The notes under the pieces are model-generated. The model was given only the letters and a program-made list of their open reading frames with translations, did not search any database and was not told the DNA's origin. 64,000 bases of DNA from CAIWMF01 sp964402065 (lineage in GTDB: Bacteria > Verrucomicrobiota > Verrucomicrobiia > Chthoniobacterales > UBA6821), in assembly GCA_964402065.1 (NCBI GenBank), contig CAYOAN010000006.1, forward strand, positions 1-64,000, in the 5' to 3' direction. The position numbers and the translations under genes are program-made. Every line of letters begins with the position of its first letter. Positions within the stretch are counted from its first letter, which is position 1. Shown here one piece after another: positions 42,477 through 51,284 of this stretch.

Positions 42477-43441
42477 TGTCCTCCGCGCCTGCTTCTCGGT
42501 CATTCCTCCTCGTCAATTACCTCCTTCTCTTTGGCGCAGGTTTTATTTGGGGTTCGCAATATCTTTTAAATAAATTTGCGCTCGTTAGCTTTTCTATCAC
42601 AACTATTGCATCAGCAAGAATTGGAATTGGCGCGCTCTTGTTAACAGCACTTCTCTGCAGTGGCGTTGAGCCCCTCCCTTCCTCAAAGAAGTCGTTTTCT
42701 TTTTGGAAGTCACTTCCCGACTTTCTCCTCATCGGGTTTTTGGAAGCCACCCTTCCCTGCATTCTCGTTGCATGGGCGCAACTTTATTTGGTCAGCAGCG
42801 TCACGGCGATCCTGATCGGAACAGTCCCACTTTTTGCAACTGTGCTTGAAGCGCTTTTTGTTCCAGGATCGGTCATCAACTTAAAAAAAGGAGGTGGCAT
42901 TTTTTTAGGTTTTGCAGGTGTCGTTGTTTTAGTAGCACCTAGCCTTAAAACGGAATCGCTTGCTGATCATGCGACCACTTCGCTTCTCCTCCCTATTTTA
43001 GCGGTCCTTGCCTCGGCACTTTTTTTTGCTATTGCGATGCTCTTGATCAAAACACGGCTAGGAACTCGATTCGGGCCAATTCGCTCTGCGCAAGGAATTC
43101 TGATAGGAGCTGCAATCACCACACTTCCTTGGGCTTTTTTTCTTAACAAGCCATGGACAGCCTCATCATTGCATCCGACCCTTTTATCTGTCATCGCCTT
43201 AATTGCCCTCGGAATTTTTTGTGGCGGCTTGGTCTACACCCTTTTTGTCCTCCTCATTAATCGCGCTGGCCCCAGCTTTGCCTCGACATGCAACTACCTA
43301 GTCCCTCCTATTGGCGCTTTCCTAGGCATTATTTTTTGTGGAGAAAAATTAACTTCCCCTTTGATCTACTCATTAGCGCTTATTTTATTTTCACTGTGGT
43401 TATCGAGTGAAAAGAAAAAAGAAATTCCTCTTTCAAATTAA
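42476..43441 (+). CDS. EamA/DMT-family transporter, second of tandem pair
   Basis: 321 residues from ATG 42476, which shares its A with the preceding stop. Nearly the same landmarks as the upstream gene (GAGFIWGSQYLLNKFAL, FLEATLPCILVAWAQ, RAGPSFASTCNYLVPPIGAFLG), visibly a paralogue. Ten membrane helices. Possibly forms a heterodimer with the first copy, as small DMT pairs do, though full-length EamA proteins normally act alone. Converges on the GT25 gene with a four-base overlap of the stop codons. Confidence 0.9.
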   Translation: MSSAPASRSFLLVNYLLLFGAGFIWGSQYLLNKFALVSFSITTIASARIGIGALLLTALLCSGVEPLPSSKKSFSFWKSLPDFLLIGFLEATLPCILVAWAQLYLVSSVTAILIGTVPLFATVLEALFVPGSVINLKKGGGIFLGFAGVVVLVAPSLKTESLADHATTSLLLPILAVLASALFFAIAMLLIKTRLGTRFGPIRSAQGILIGAAITTLPWAFFLNKPWTASSLHPTLLSVIALIALGIFCGGLVYTLFVLLINRAGPSFASTCNYLVPPIGAFLGIIFCGEKLTSPLIYSLALILFSLWLSSEKKKEIPLSN

Positions 43442-44205
43442 TACGCTATAAAGCGCGCTAACGTTAGTTTCAGAAAATAACTTCCACGCCAAATCCACCG
43501 CAAGGCCTCGTTTAAAGCTTGGTATGGATAAGTTGTTAAACAACGTCGAAACGTCGACAGCTTTGGTTGCGATAATGTTTGAATCGCACTCACAAATTTT
43601 TCCTCTGTTTGGGAAACAGGGTACGGCGCTACCGCAAGGGCTGTTAATCCAAAATTCCATTCGCGATCGATGGCATGATCCCATGGAAGCCACATTGGCA
43701 GGAGCTCCTTAACAAAAAGAGCAGCCGCTTTCCGATCGATCAGGTAAGCCCCAGCTCCTTTGAGACGACCAAAATGGAGGGTTAAAAAATACGACTTTGA
43801 GAGAGGCTTTACACAACAAGCCTTCCCTGAGCGCAGCCCAGTCAGTCGAAGAATATTCCAGAGCGATGCATTAGCTAGTGCTGCTTCTATGATTTCCTTG
43901 CATTCTTTTTTTAAAAAAAGATCATCCTCGCAGATCATCGCAAACTCATCATTGCTCGCTAAAAAAAATTGCAATGCTTTGAGATGGCTCAGATAACAAG
44001 CAACTTCGAATACATTGATATTGCGTCCATGATAGCGATGAAATTTTTCCTCATCAAAATCTGCCAAAGGAAGTTTCAGCTCTTTTCCATCAATAGCGGG
44101 AACACGCACCGCAGCAATATCAGCTTCCTGAAAAGATTGGGCCATATGCTCCCACCGTTCAGGAACTCGATCGAGATTAATAATATAAGCGCGCCACGAT
44201 TGCAT
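43438..44205 (-). CDS. Glycosyltransferase family 25 (LPS biosynthesis type)
   Basis: 255 residues. GT25 hallmarks: YIINLDRVPERWEHM near residue 7, GVHG-like EVACYLSHLKALQFFL near 67, the MICEDDLFLK metal-binding EDD near 89 and AYLIDRKAAALFVKELLPMWLPWDHAIDRE near 152. GT25 members add galactose or related sugars to lipooligosaccharide. The coding end (ARFIAY, stop) lies on a TATAGCGTATTAA motif shared with intergenic repeats. Convergent with the second EamA gene. Confidence 0.88.
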   Translation of the reverse strand: MQSWRAYIINLDRVPERWEHMAQSFQEADIAAVRVPAIDGKELKLPLADFDEEKFHRYHGRNINVFEVACYLSHLKALQFFLASNDEFAMICEDDLFLKKECKEIIEAALANASLWNILRLTGLRSGKACCVKPLSKSYFLTLHFGRLKGAGAYLIDRKAAALFVKELLPMWLPWDHAIDREWNFGLTALAVAPYPVSQTEEKFVSAIQTLSQPKLSTFRRCLTTYPYQALNEALRWIWRGSYFLKLTLARFIAY

Positions 44206-44238
44206 TTGAATAAGGTTACAAACTATACAAAAAATTAC

Positions 44239-45519
44239 TTATGGTCCAATTAAGATACTGGAAACATTCCCCCAAAATCCAGAATTTAGACAGACCGCTG
44301 GAGCTGCAGCGAGGCTTTCTCCATGGCTAACACGAAGCTTACAGGCAGCGTCAAGATGCTCACAATGGGTAATTGCCGGCACCCATTGATGTTGCATTGT
44401 TCGCAAAGCTAAGACTAGTTGAAAAAGCGGAGACGCCCCCAATACGTGCCCTGTAATCGCTTTATTGGCCCATATTATCGGCTGCTGCAAGGGATTTCCA
44501 AAAATGGCATTAACAACATGACTTTCCATTTGATCATTTTTCTTTGTCCCTGTTCCGTGCAGATGAACAACACCGATTTGATCGGTCGTCAACTTGGATT
44601 GTTGTAACGATTTTTTTAAAACCTGTTGTAATGCTTCCCCCTTGGAATCAAGACTCGCCCGAGCACCAGGATAACTTTGCAGAGCAACAGCACGGAGTCT
44701 TCCTAAAATCGGAGCTCTCCGTCGTAAGGCTAATGCTTCAGATTCTAAAATAACAACAGCAGATCCTTCTCCCAAGACCGTTCCCGAGCGATCACGATCA
44801 AAAGGCTTTAATGCAAGCGAAGGATCTTGATGTGTCGCAAGCACACCAGTTGCATGATATTGCTCCAGAAGCGAGTCGGTTAAGGGCGCATCGACACCCC
44901 CGACCAACACTACATCAAGGACGCCTGCCTGAATCAGTTGTTGTCCCATCGCAAGCGCCGTGGCTCCGGAAGTACACGTAGAAGCAACCACCAACGATGG
45001 GCCTTGTATTGAAAAAGCAGTGGTCAAAATTCCAGCTAGAGAAGAGCTCGTACTGTAAATGGCAGCGCTTGGTTTTTTTTTCGGTGAACAAACATGCTCC
45101 TCTTGCAATATGATAGGGCCTCTTGAGCTACCAATGATAACGCCCATGCGATCTGCTGTGTAACTTGACCTCTCCAGCCCTGCTTGCTCCCAGGCCTCTC
45201 GAGCAGCGGCTAAGAGCAACTCTACTGTTCGATCCGCATTCCGTATTAAATGGCGATCCCTTTTTGAAAAGGAAGGCTGCTCAGAGCGATAAACAGGAAT
45301 AGTAACACCACTTTTTTTAAGCTGATATTGCTCTGCCCTCACACTCCCTTGCAACGCACTTTGCCAAAGTTCCTCGACGCTTTTTCCAGCAGCAGAAATG
45401 GAACCAGTGCCAGTGATGACGCTACGTTGCGACAAGCTTAGATCGTTGGTTGAGGTGAAAAGAGATTGCTGTTTCAAAATGGGAAGACAAAAGATAATGT
45501 CACGCCACCTCTTCTTCAA
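44239..45519 (-). CDS. Beta-ketoacyl-ACP synthase (FabF-like KAS II family)
   Basis: 426 residues from a TTG start; the conserved core begins at about residue 32 (RSVITGTGSISAAGKSVEELW), so the real start may be further in. Catalytic triad is complete: Cys in VASTCTSGATALAMG near 170, His in VHLHGTGTKKND near 310 and His in NKAITGHVLGAS near 348. Sequence departs from housekeeping FabF (TCTSG, LHGTGT), so it may be a specialised ketosynthase. No acyl carrier protein or fab gene lies nearby. Confidence 0.85.
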   Translation of the reverse strand: MKKRWRDIIFCLPILKQQSLFTSTNDLSLSQRSVITGTGSISAAGKSVEELWQSALQGSVRAEQYQLKKSGVTIPVYRSEQPSFSKRDRHLIRNADRTVELLLAAAREAWEQAGLERSSYTADRMGVIIGSSRGPIILQEEHVCSPKKKPSAAIYSTSSSLAGILTTAFSIQGPSLVVASTCTSGATALAMGQQLIQAGVLDVVLVGGVDAPLTDSLLEQYHATGVLATHQDPSLALKPFDRDRSGTVLGEGSAVVILESEALALRRRAPILGRLRAVALQSYPGARASLDSKGEALQQVLKKSLQQSKLTTDQIGVVHLHGTGTKKNDQMESHVVNAIFGNPLQQPIIWANKAITGHVLGASPLFQLVLALRTMQHQWVPAITHCEHLDAACKLRVSHGESLAAAPAVCLNSGFWGNVSSILIGP

Positions 45520-45525
45520 CGTTTA

Positions 45526-45710
45526 TAGTCAAATTGCTTAGAAATTAGAGGAAAGAACGCAGAGGTTTTTAGAAAAGTCGAGACCGATGATCAAGATGCT
45601 GCCTCATGCTAGCGTAAGCCCTAAGAGCTCCGCCAGCCGCCAGTAAGAACGCATCCGAAAGTCCAGATCATAGGTGAAAAAACGGCGTTAGAGCGTTTTT
45701 AAAAAAAGGT
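45526..45710. repeat. Divergent family B repeat with family A end
   Basis: Opens with TATAGTCAAATTGCTTAG, like 16008. Segments such as AGTAAGAACGCATCCGAAAG and CCAGATCATAGGTGAAAAA parallel copy B1. At 45689 a solo family A end begins, TAGAGCGTTTTTAAAAA. The 295-bp gap before rnr otherwise shows no gene. Confidence 0.5.
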
Positions 45711-45814
45711 GCAAACCTATACCACGCTCTTATCGATTTAATAGGCTATACAAGTCTCTCTACTTTTTTCATTTTCTTGTTGGCGAACTTTCCTCAACTC
45801 ATGATGATGCTGTT

Positions 45815-47848
45815 GTGGCAAAACACCAACGACTCAAAAAGAAAAAATCTTCTTCACCACGCGGAAAGAAGCAGTTTTTTAAAACAAAAGAAAAAAAGAA
45901 GACCTCCTCTCCTCTTCCTAACATTCTTGCTAAACGCCCAGACCTCATTGTTGGAAAATTGCAAGTTCACACCAACGGGTCGGCTCATTTAATTCGAGAA
46001 CAAGGTGCCGATCTTTTCATTAGTCCTGAAAATCTGAGTACGGGAATGCAAGGTGATTCTGTTTTAGTGCGCCTCCTCCAAGATCGTCGCACACGACACC
46101 CTTCGCGCGGCAAAGAACGCCGGGCAGAAGGAGAGGTTGTTCGTATTTTAAATCGTGCGAACAAAACTGTTGTTGGAATACTGCAACGCTCGCAAGATTT
46201 TTTCTACGTTATTCCTGACAATCCCCATCTCCAGCATCATCTTTATCTCTCGGGGGACTTGCTCGGAGGGCGGCCAGGAGAAAAAGTAGTCGCTTCGCTT
46301 GATCGTTGGGAAAACCGCCATGTTAGTCCGGAAGGACATCTCCTGGAAGTGTTAGGTTCCGCGACAGCTCCTGGTGTTGATATTGTTTCCATCATTCGTA
46401 AATATCAACTTCCGACCGCGTTTCCTGCTAAAGTCTTACAAGAAGCAGCGGATTTTCCTGGAAAAATTACCATTGAAGATCTTCATGGCCGCGAAGATTT
46501 GCGTCATCGTTTTGTCATTACTATTGATCCTGATGATGCGCGTGATTTTGATGATGCCATTGAAGTACAACGAACTCATTCTGGATGGGACATTGCCGTT
46601 CATATTGCTGATGTCTCACATTATGTTAAACCTCACTCTGCACTTGATCGTGAGGCTCATCATCGGGGCAATAGCATTTACCTGGTGGATCGTGTTATTC
46701 CGATGTTGCCAGAAAATTTGAGCAATGGACTTTGCAGTCTCCGTCCTAACGAAGATCGTTTAGCCTTCTCTGTCTTTGCAAGCATCAACCGGAGCGGCGT
46801 GATTAAAAATGTTCGCTTTGCTCGCACAGTCATTCGCAGCAAGGCTCGTTTGACTTATCGAACAGCTCTCCAAATTTTAGAACAACCGCCTCAAGATGAA
46901 CTTGGCGAACGTGTTCATGCAGCCTGGGAATGTTCCTCTCTCTTGCGCCGCTTGCGCTTTCAAAACGGCTCTCTTGAACTTGACATGCCTGAAATCAAAG
47001 TGAGACTGACCTCCGAAGGAAAAGTAGAACGCTTAGAATTAATTGAAAATGACATTTCCCATCAATTGATTGAAGAGTTGATGTTACTCTCCAACGAGCT
47101 AGTAGCACGTCACCTCAAGCTCGCCAAACAGCCCCTTCTTTATCGTGTCCACGAAAAACCAGACACAGAAAAGCTGAACGAGTTTCGTGAACTCGTAAAA
47201 ACATACCATGTGTCGACTGGCGATCTTACTCACCGGCGCGAGCTTCAAAAATTTTTACACAGTTTGCAAGGAAAGCCCTACGAGCATGCCCTCAAGATTG
47301 GCCTTTTAAAAAGCTTGAAGCGCGCTCGTTATTCTCCCGATCCACTAGGTCATTATGGCCTACAAAAAAAAGATTACGCGCATTTCACCAGTCCCATTCG
47401 ACGTTATGCAGATCTTATCGCTCATCGCGCTTTGGCACGACAACTTGATTCACGCCACCGAGGTCCATCTTCTCGAGACCTGGTGAGTGTTGGCGATCAT
47501 ATTTCTACAACTGAACGCACAGCTGCTGATGCAGAAAAAGAATCTGTACGCCTCAAGAAACTTGATTATCTAGAAGCAGAACAGCACGCCCGCAAAAAGC
47601 ACGCTTGGAAAGCTAACATTATTGAAGTTCGGCATTATGGCCTTCTCGTGGAGCTTCCAGAGGTCTTAGTTTCCGGATTAGTTCCTGTTTCAATGCTAGA
47701 CGATGATTACTATTTTTTTGATGCACTTCACGCTCGTCTCATAGGCCGTGAGAAAAAGAAAGTTTTCCGTGCAGGACAACAAGTCATGGTCGCTGTTGCA
47801 GCTGTGGATCGCTGGAAACAGCAAATTGATTTTAAACTAAAAAAGTGA
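45815..47848 (+). CDS. rnr: Ribonuclease R (RNB-family 3'-5' exoribonuclease)
   Basis: 677 residues from GTG 45815. A very lysine-rich N-terminus (KKKKSSSPRGKKQFFK) precedes OB/cold-shock domains, the RNB catalytic domain with TIDPDDARDFDDAIEV near 240 (metal-binding aspartates) and FTSPIRRYADLIAHRAL near 525, and a C-terminal S1 domain ending at DRWKQQIDFKLKK. Degrades structured RNA. Slightly shorter than E. coli RNase R; lacks the extended basic C-tail. Confidence 0.94.
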   Translation: MAKHQRLKKKKSSSPRGKKQFFKTKEKKKTSSPLPNILAKRPDLIVGKLQVHTNGSAHLIREQGADLFISPENLSTGMQGDSVLVRLLQDRRTRHPSRGKERRAEGEVVRILNRANKTVVGILQRSQDFFYVIPDNPHLQHHLYLSGDLLGGRPGEKVVASLDRWENRHVSPEGHLLEVLGSATAPGVDIVSIIRKYQLPTAFPAKVLQEAADFPGKITIEDLHGREDLRHRFVITIDPDDARDFDDAIEVQRTHSGWDIAVHIADVSHYVKPHSALDREAHHRGNSIYLVDRVIPMLPENLSNGLCSLRPNEDRLAFSVFASINRSGVIKNVRFARTVIRSKARLTYRTALQILEQPPQDELGERVHAAWECSSLLRRLRFQNGSLELDMPEIKVRLTSEGKVERLELIENDISHQLIEELMLLSNELVARHLKLAKQPLLYRVHEKPDTEKLNEFRELVKTYHVSTGDLTHRRELQKFLHSLQGKPYEHALKIGLLKSLKRARYSPDPLGHYGLQKKDYAHFTSPIRRYADLIAHRALARQLDSRHRGPSSRDLVSVGDHISTTERTAADAEKESVRLKKLDYLEAEQHARKKHAWKANIIEVRHYGLLVELPEVLVSGLVPVSMLDDDYYFFDALHARLIGREKKKVFRAGQQVMVAVAAVDRWKQQIDFKLKK

Positions 47849-48047
47849 ATAAAAATGAAAGTGGTTGCGTAAGGAAGCTGATTTAAAACGCTCTAGAATG
47901 AACAGGTTGAAAAAGACAGTGTTACGTATCATTTTTTATTTCCATCCACATGTTTAGATTGAAAATTTTTTTCTCAAAAAAGTTCTCTTCTTTGCATAAA
48001 AACAATTGATTTTCTCAGATAAGACTTTTAAAAGTATTCCGTTTCTT

Positions 48048-48314
48048 ATGAACGACGATTCTTATCATTCCTACTCTTCAGCCTATCGCCAGTATTCACA
48101 TGATCAATCATTAGAGGTCCGTGAACTACAAATTGAGCGAAAATTTTTCACAGCACAAATTCGTGAAAACGAACGTGGAAAATTTCTCCGCCTGACTGAA
48201 GAAGCTCAAGGCCGTCGTAATACTGTTATTATCCCAGCTAGCGGGTTCAAGGATTTTGCTAATCTGATCAGCGAAATTCTCTCCACAGAAGCCGCACAGG
48301 GCGAGGTCTCTTAA
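48048..48314 (+). CDS. PUR-alpha-like DNA/RNA-binding protein (DUF3276)
   Basis: 88 residues from ATG 48048 (a TTG at 48006 would give 102). One PUR-repeat domain: VRELQIERKFFTAQIRENERGKFLRLTEEAQGRR and VIIPASGFKDFANLISEIL. Bacterial PUR-domain proteins are single-repeat nucleic-acid-binding proteins found in Bacteroidetes, spirochaetes and PVC lineages (family knowledge). Cytoplasmic; likely dimer. Standalone gene after rnr. Confidence 0.88.
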   Translation: MNDDSYHSYSSAYRQYSHDQSLEVRELQIERKFFTAQIRENERGKFLRLTEEAQGRRNTVIIPASGFKDFANLISEILSTEAAQGEVS

Positions 48315-48418
48315 AAATTTCTAGTGCTGCACAAGTTGTTGCCGTTTCCATACTCGGCTCCTCGAACATCGCTGTGATGCGTTCCGATGCTGCATCAGTA
48401 GCATTCCAATAGCCCCTA

Positions 48419-48560
48419 TAGAGCGCTTTAAAAAATATGATAGCCGATGTAGCGCCAGGAACGAGGAGCGCAGAATCGCAGTGTATATCTCATACTCGAG
48501 GCTTTGAGCACCCAAGCGACGCCCGCAATACGCGGTTATTGAATTTTTAAAAATGCTCTA
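48419..48560. mobile_element. MITE-like repeat family A, copy 4 (142 bp, inverted)
   Basis: Starts TAGAGCGCTTTAAAAAA and ends TTTTTAAAAATGCTCTA; interior includes GCCGATGTAGCGCC and ATATCTCATACTCGAGGC. Its right terminal repeat encodes the last four residues and the stop of msrA (48547): reverse of AATGCTCTA gives Leu-Glu-His-Phe-stop. Confidence 0.8.
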
Positions 48561-49218
48561 GCGTATTGTTTGCATGCGTGCGCTCATATTTTTCTTTGAA
48601 GCGTTCTAACTCCTTTTGGCCTTGGAGAGAACTATCTTCAGGCCTGTTGATGGTCCGCAATCCCAACTTTTTTAATTCTGGGGTAATGTAAGCGCGGCAA
48701 TAGAGATCATTGGGATAATTTTTATAATAGCTATGATGATCGGCGCGCACTGGATAAAACTCTGTGAGCGGTTTAATTTCCGTAAGAATTGGCTTCCTGA
48801 ATGTTGCCTGTGCTCTTTTTTTAGAAAGCTCTGCGAGCTCCTGTTGTCTAGAGTTAGTCGTTAAAATAATTGATCGATATTGATTTCCTCTATCAGGCCC
48901 TTGCTGATTCAAACTGGTTGGATCATGAATGTGCCAGAAAAACTTGAGCACCTGGCTGTAAGAAATTTTTTGGGGATCATAGGTTACTTTGACAACCTCC
49001 GCATGTCCTGTATTGCGCGTGCAAATCTCTTTGTAAGTAGGATTTTTTTTTGTGCCTCCTGCAAAGCCCATTTGAACGTCAATGACTCCTGGCATTTGCT
49101 CAAAAATAGCCTCCATACACCAACAACAGCCCCCTCCCAAAACGGCTTGCTCTGAGGGGACGGAAGCGATACCCATGACGGCTCTAGCAAAAATAATGAC
49201 AAATAATATTTTTTTCAC
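48547..49218 (-). CDS. msrA: Secreted peptide methionine sulfoxide reductase MsrA (downstream copy)
   Basis: 223 residues from GTG 49218. Signal peptide (ILFVIIFARAVMGIAS), then MsrA with the catalytic GGGCCWCMEAIFEQMPG near residue 30 (a variant of GCFWCxE with Cys for Phe). It reduces methionine-S-sulfoxide in periplasmic proteins. The MsrB domain is absent. The C-terminal TLEHF end and stop come from a family A repeat. Tandem with a second secreted msrA 27 bp upstream; the two arose by duplication. Confidence 0.9.
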   Translation of the reverse strand: MKKILFVIIFARAVMGIASVPSEQAVLGGGCCWCMEAIFEQMPGVIDVQMGFAGGTKKNPTYKEICTRNTGHAEVVKVTYDPQKISYSQVLKFFWHIHDPTSLNQQGPDRGNQYRSIILTTNSRQQELAELSKKRAQATFRKPILTEIKPLTEFYPVRADHHSYYKNYPNDLYCRAYITPELKKLGLRTINRPEDSSLQGQKELERFKEKYERTHANNTLEHF

Positions 49219-49245
49219 AGAAACAGATGATCTCCGATAGTTAAG

Positions 49246-49818
49246 TTAAGGCTCTACTGTTTTTAAAAAAGATTCCAGTTTCGGCGCAATCACTGCACGG
49301 CAGTAAGGCGCATTGGGATGTTGGCGATAGTAATCTTGGTGTGAAATATCAGCAGGATAAAAGGCCTCAAGAGGTTTAATTTCTGTTACGATGAGGCTTT
49401 GAAAAGAGCGTTGCGCCTTTTTTTTAGCAAGCTCAGCGAGGTGTTGCTGTTCAGGTGTTGTAGTTAAAATAATGGATCGATATTGCGTTCCAATATCAGC
49501 TCCTTGCCGATTCAATGTTGTCGGATCATGCGCGTGCCAAAAAACATCAATCAGTTGAGCATAAGAAATTTTTTTTGAATCATACTGAATCTTGATCACC
49601 TCTGCGTGCCCAGTCTTGCCTGAACAGACTTCTTCGTAGGTGGCGTTTTTTGTTACTCCTCCTGCAAAACCTGACGTGACCTGCATGACACCAGGCAGTC
49701 TTTGAAAAAGAGCTTCTAAACACCAAAAACATCCGCCTCCCAAAACGGCTTGTTCAGCATTCACAGAAGAGATTGAGAAAAGTGATGTCGTTATCATGAG
49801 AAAAGACAATAATTTCAT
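49246..49818 (-). CDS. msrA: Secreted peptide methionine sulfoxide reductase MsrA (upstream copy)
   Basis: 190 residues from ATG 49818; the ORF extends to 49872. Signal peptide (LLSFLMITTSLFSISSVNA) and standard active site GGGCFWCLEALFQRLPG, with the TGHAEVIKIQYD and HAHDPTTLNRQGADIGTQYRS blocks. Same periplasmic repair role as its tandem paralogue. The intergenic 27 bp suggests one operon. Confidence 0.92.
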   Translation of the reverse strand: MKLLSFLMITTSLFSISSVNAEQAVLGGGCFWCLEALFQRLPGVMQVTSGFAGGVTKNATYEEVCSGKTGHAEVIKIQYDSKKISYAQLIDVFWHAHDPTTLNRQGADIGTQYRSIILTTTPEQQHLAELAKKKAQRSFQSLIVTEIKPLEAFYPADISHQDYYRQHPNAPYCRAVIAPKLESFLKTVEP

Positions 49819-49926
49819 GCCTATAGTTAAATTACTTTGACGATATATCAACAGTACGAGCAGAAGAATCAACGGTGAAGCATTTTTTCCCTGTCACGCG
49901 GGGCATCTAAGCTGTAGCCTGAGAAG

Positions 49927-51255
49927 ATGTCTTTTAAATCTCTTGCCCTCCACCCCAATATTCTGAAAGCCGTTGCTGAAGCTGGCTACGTAGAACCAAC
50001 GCCCATTCAAGCAGCAGCTATCCCTCCGATTTTGGATGGAAAAGATCTTATTGGCATTGCTCAAACTGGAACGGGAAAGACAGCCGCCTTTGTTCTGCCC
50101 CTCCTTTCTAAGATTGCAGCAACATGGGAGGCTCATCATCCGCCACGCACACGTGTGCTCATTGTGGCCCCTACACGAGAACTTGTTGTGCAGATCGAAG
50201 AAAATGTGCGCGCTTATGCACGCCATCTACCTCTCACCATTGCAAAAATTTATGGTGGCGTGAGTGAGCGGCCTCAAATTAAAGCGCTTGATGATCAAGC
50301 GACCATCTTAATCGCCACACCAGGGCGCCTGCTTGACATCATTCGAGGCAGGGAAAAGGCTTTTGCCAACATTGAATACCTCGTGCTCGATGAAGCTGAT
50401 CGCATGCTCGATATGGGCTTCATTCCTGCTATTCGCCAAATTGTGAAGCTGCTCCCTCGCCAACGCCAAACACTTTTTTTCTCAGCAACGTTATCGAAAG
50501 AAATTGAGCGTTTGACACGAGAGTTTTTGAACGACCCCACAACCATTGAAATTGGCCAACGCTCCAACCCTGCAGAAACGGTGACGCAATTTGTCTATGA
50601 AATTGCTCATCATCTGAAATTACCTCTTCTCATGCACCTACTGGAAAAAGAGAAGATGGAAATGGTTTTAGTCTTCACGCGAACCAAGCACGGAGCTGAT
50701 CGTATCGCCAAACAACTTGAACGAAGTGGAATAACCACAGGAGCCCTCCACTCTAATCGATCTCAAAATCAGCGTCTCCGGGCTTTACAAGATTTTAAAG
50801 ATGGAAAAGTCCGTTTACTTGTTGCCACTGACATCGCTGCTCGTGGCATCGATGTTGATGGAATATCTCATGTCATCAATTATGATTTTCCTCCGCATCA
50901 TGAGGACTACATTCATCGCATCGGCCGTACAGGTCGTGCTCAAGCTATTGGAGAAGCTATTAGTTTTATAACTCATGAAGATCATGGATCGCTCCGTTCT
51001 TTAGAACGCTTCATTGGTCGTGGCCTTGTTCGTAAAAAAGCAGCAGGTTTTGACGCGAGCGCTCCGTCCCCTTCGTCTGACTCTAATGTCCGTGACAGGG
51101 GTTTCCGAGGCCGCCGTCGTGGAGCTCGTCCTGCTGAGGGCAGAGCCTATCGTGCTACTGGAAATACCCGACAGGAGGGAGCTACCACAGAAGCTCAATC
51201 TCAAAAGAAAACCGGTCGCCGTCCTTTTAGAGGGTTCGGCCGTCATCGAAAATAA
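49927..51255 (+). CDS. DEAD-box ATP-dependent RNA helicase (RhlE-like)
   Basis: 442 residues. DEAD-box motifs in order: Q motif (YVEPTPIQAAAIPPIL near 20), Walker A AQTGTGKTAAF near 45, PTRELVVQIEEN, GGVSERPQI, LDEADRMLDMGF near 155, SATLSKEI, and HRIGRTGRAQAIGEAISF near 330. The C-terminal 80 residues are basic and RG-rich (RGFRGRRRGARPAEGRAYR), an RNA-binding tail. Involved in ribosome assembly or RNA turnover. A two-unit heptamer motif lies before the start (49911-49921). Confidence 0.94.
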   Translation: MSFKSLALHPNILKAVAEAGYVEPTPIQAAAIPPILDGKDLIGIAQTGTGKTAAFVLPLLSKIAATWEAHHPPRTRVLIVAPTRELVVQIEENVRAYARHLPLTIAKIYGGVSERPQIKALDDQATILIATPGRLLDIIRGREKAFANIEYLVLDEADRMLDMGFIPAIRQIVKLLPRQRQTLFFSATLSKEIERLTREFLNDPTTIEIGQRSNPAETVTQFVYEIAHHLKLPLLMHLLEKEKMEMVLVFTRTKHGADRIAKQLERSGITTGALHSNRSQNQRLRALQDFKDGKVRLLVATDIAARGIDVDGISHVINYDFPPHHEDYIHRIGRTGRAQAIGEAISFITHEDHGSLRSLERFIGRGLVRKKAAGFDASAPSPSSDSNVRDRGFRGRRRGARPAEGRAYRATGNTRQEGATTEAQSQKKTGRRPFRGFGRHRK

Positions 51256-51284
51256 GGCACGGTTAAAAACCTAGAGCGCCCTTC

